A stretch of DNA of 64,000 bases from Rhizobium sp. ARZ01. Its GTDB lineage: Bacteria; Pseudomonadota; Alphaproteobacteria; Rhizobiales; Rhizobiaceae. The stretch's first letter is position 1. Each line of letters starts with the position of its first letter. Under the pieces are notes generated by a model. The model was given only the letters and a program-made list of their open reading frames with translations, did not search any database and was not told where the DNA came from. Both the position numbers and the translations under genes were made by a program. The DNA lies in the NCBI RefSeq assembly GCF_014851675.1, contig NZ_JACVAE010000001.1, forward strand, positions 1,798,001 through 1,862,000. Reading direction: 5' to 3'. Positions 63,931-64,000 of this stretch are shown here, one piece after another.

Positions 63931-64000
63931 GGTGCAACGCAGCTCCGGAGGATACGGTTGGGGCGGGGCGCCGGTGGGGCGACAGCCACCATTCGATGAG
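63923..64000 (-). CDS. Amino acid ABC transporter permease, C-terminal end only
   Basis: The last 25 codons of a gene that continues past the right edge: [19 protein letters not shown] and a short tail, then TGA. The xIExWLSPHRR ending is usual for HisM/OccM permeases. The stop overlaps the ATPase start by eight bases, which supports one operon with it. Confidence 0.7.
   Translation of the reverse strand, partial: LIEWWLSPHRRPAPTVSSGAALHHA

Noticed and set aside
1..64000. CRISPR array or insertion sequence
   Set aside because: I saw no regularly spaced repeats, and no transposase motifs or paired terminal inverted repeats. The integrase tail at 37.3 kb is the only mobile-element trace.

Overview
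The window looks like a chromosome or chromid segment of an alphaproteobacterium of the Rhizobiaceae, most like Sinorhizobium/Ensifer. The grounds are high GC, strong GC wobble bias, a BA14K-family protein, fix-type cbb3 oxidase genes, a metNIQ operon and many ABC uptake systems. The genus is inferred from gene style only.

The left part (1-37.2 kb) is mixed housekeeping and physiology. It holds a large MscS-type channel, a DUF924 protein, an MltF-like transglycosylase, an OsmC protein and a carboxymuconolactone-decarboxylase-like protein. A cbb3 oxidase cluster follows (ccoNOQP, a 61-residue membrane protein, a DUF2189 protein, ccoS), with no ccoGHI in view. Next come metQ-metN-metI, an aldehyde dehydrogenase, an SbmA/BacA-like ABC protein with a degraded ATPase, and an Lrp-type regulator divergent from alanine racemase and D-amino acid dehydrogenase. 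After these are an RND pump with its adaptor, a decayed lhgO-like pseudogene, a Ca2+/H+ antiporter, a DedA protein, a divergently split sugar ABC transporter with two epimerase-type enzymes, an HPP-CBS protein, a BA14K protein, an EF-hand protein and a small lipoprotein.

At 37.2 kb a tRNA-Ala(CGC) gene is followed directly by the tail of a tyrosine recombinase, the usual scar of an integrated element. Everything from there to the right edge is a dense catabolic region. It has six amidohydrolases in about 22 kb: three of the AtzC/cytosine-deaminase type, two of the AtzA/TrzA type, and one that has lost the HxH metal motif. With them are an Asp/Glu/hydantoin racemase, a flavin reductase, a DadA-like FAD oxidase, and three separate uptake systems (PotABCD-like, Dpp/Opp-like, polar amino acid-like). 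A CynX-like MFS transporter, an exported ankyrin protein, and GntR and RpiR regulators complete it. The genes form operons that diverge around 47.9 kb and 62.1 kb. The simplest reading is a multi-substrate module that imports and hydrolyses N-heterocyclic or cyclic-amide compounds. The substrates cannot be read from sequence.

Two recurrent features cross the window. Each of the five genes for ABC solute-binding proteins is followed by a GC-rich hairpin, consistent with mRNA 3'-end protection or partial termination that favours the binding protein. Several divergent promoters carry clean inverted repeats next to a regulator gene.
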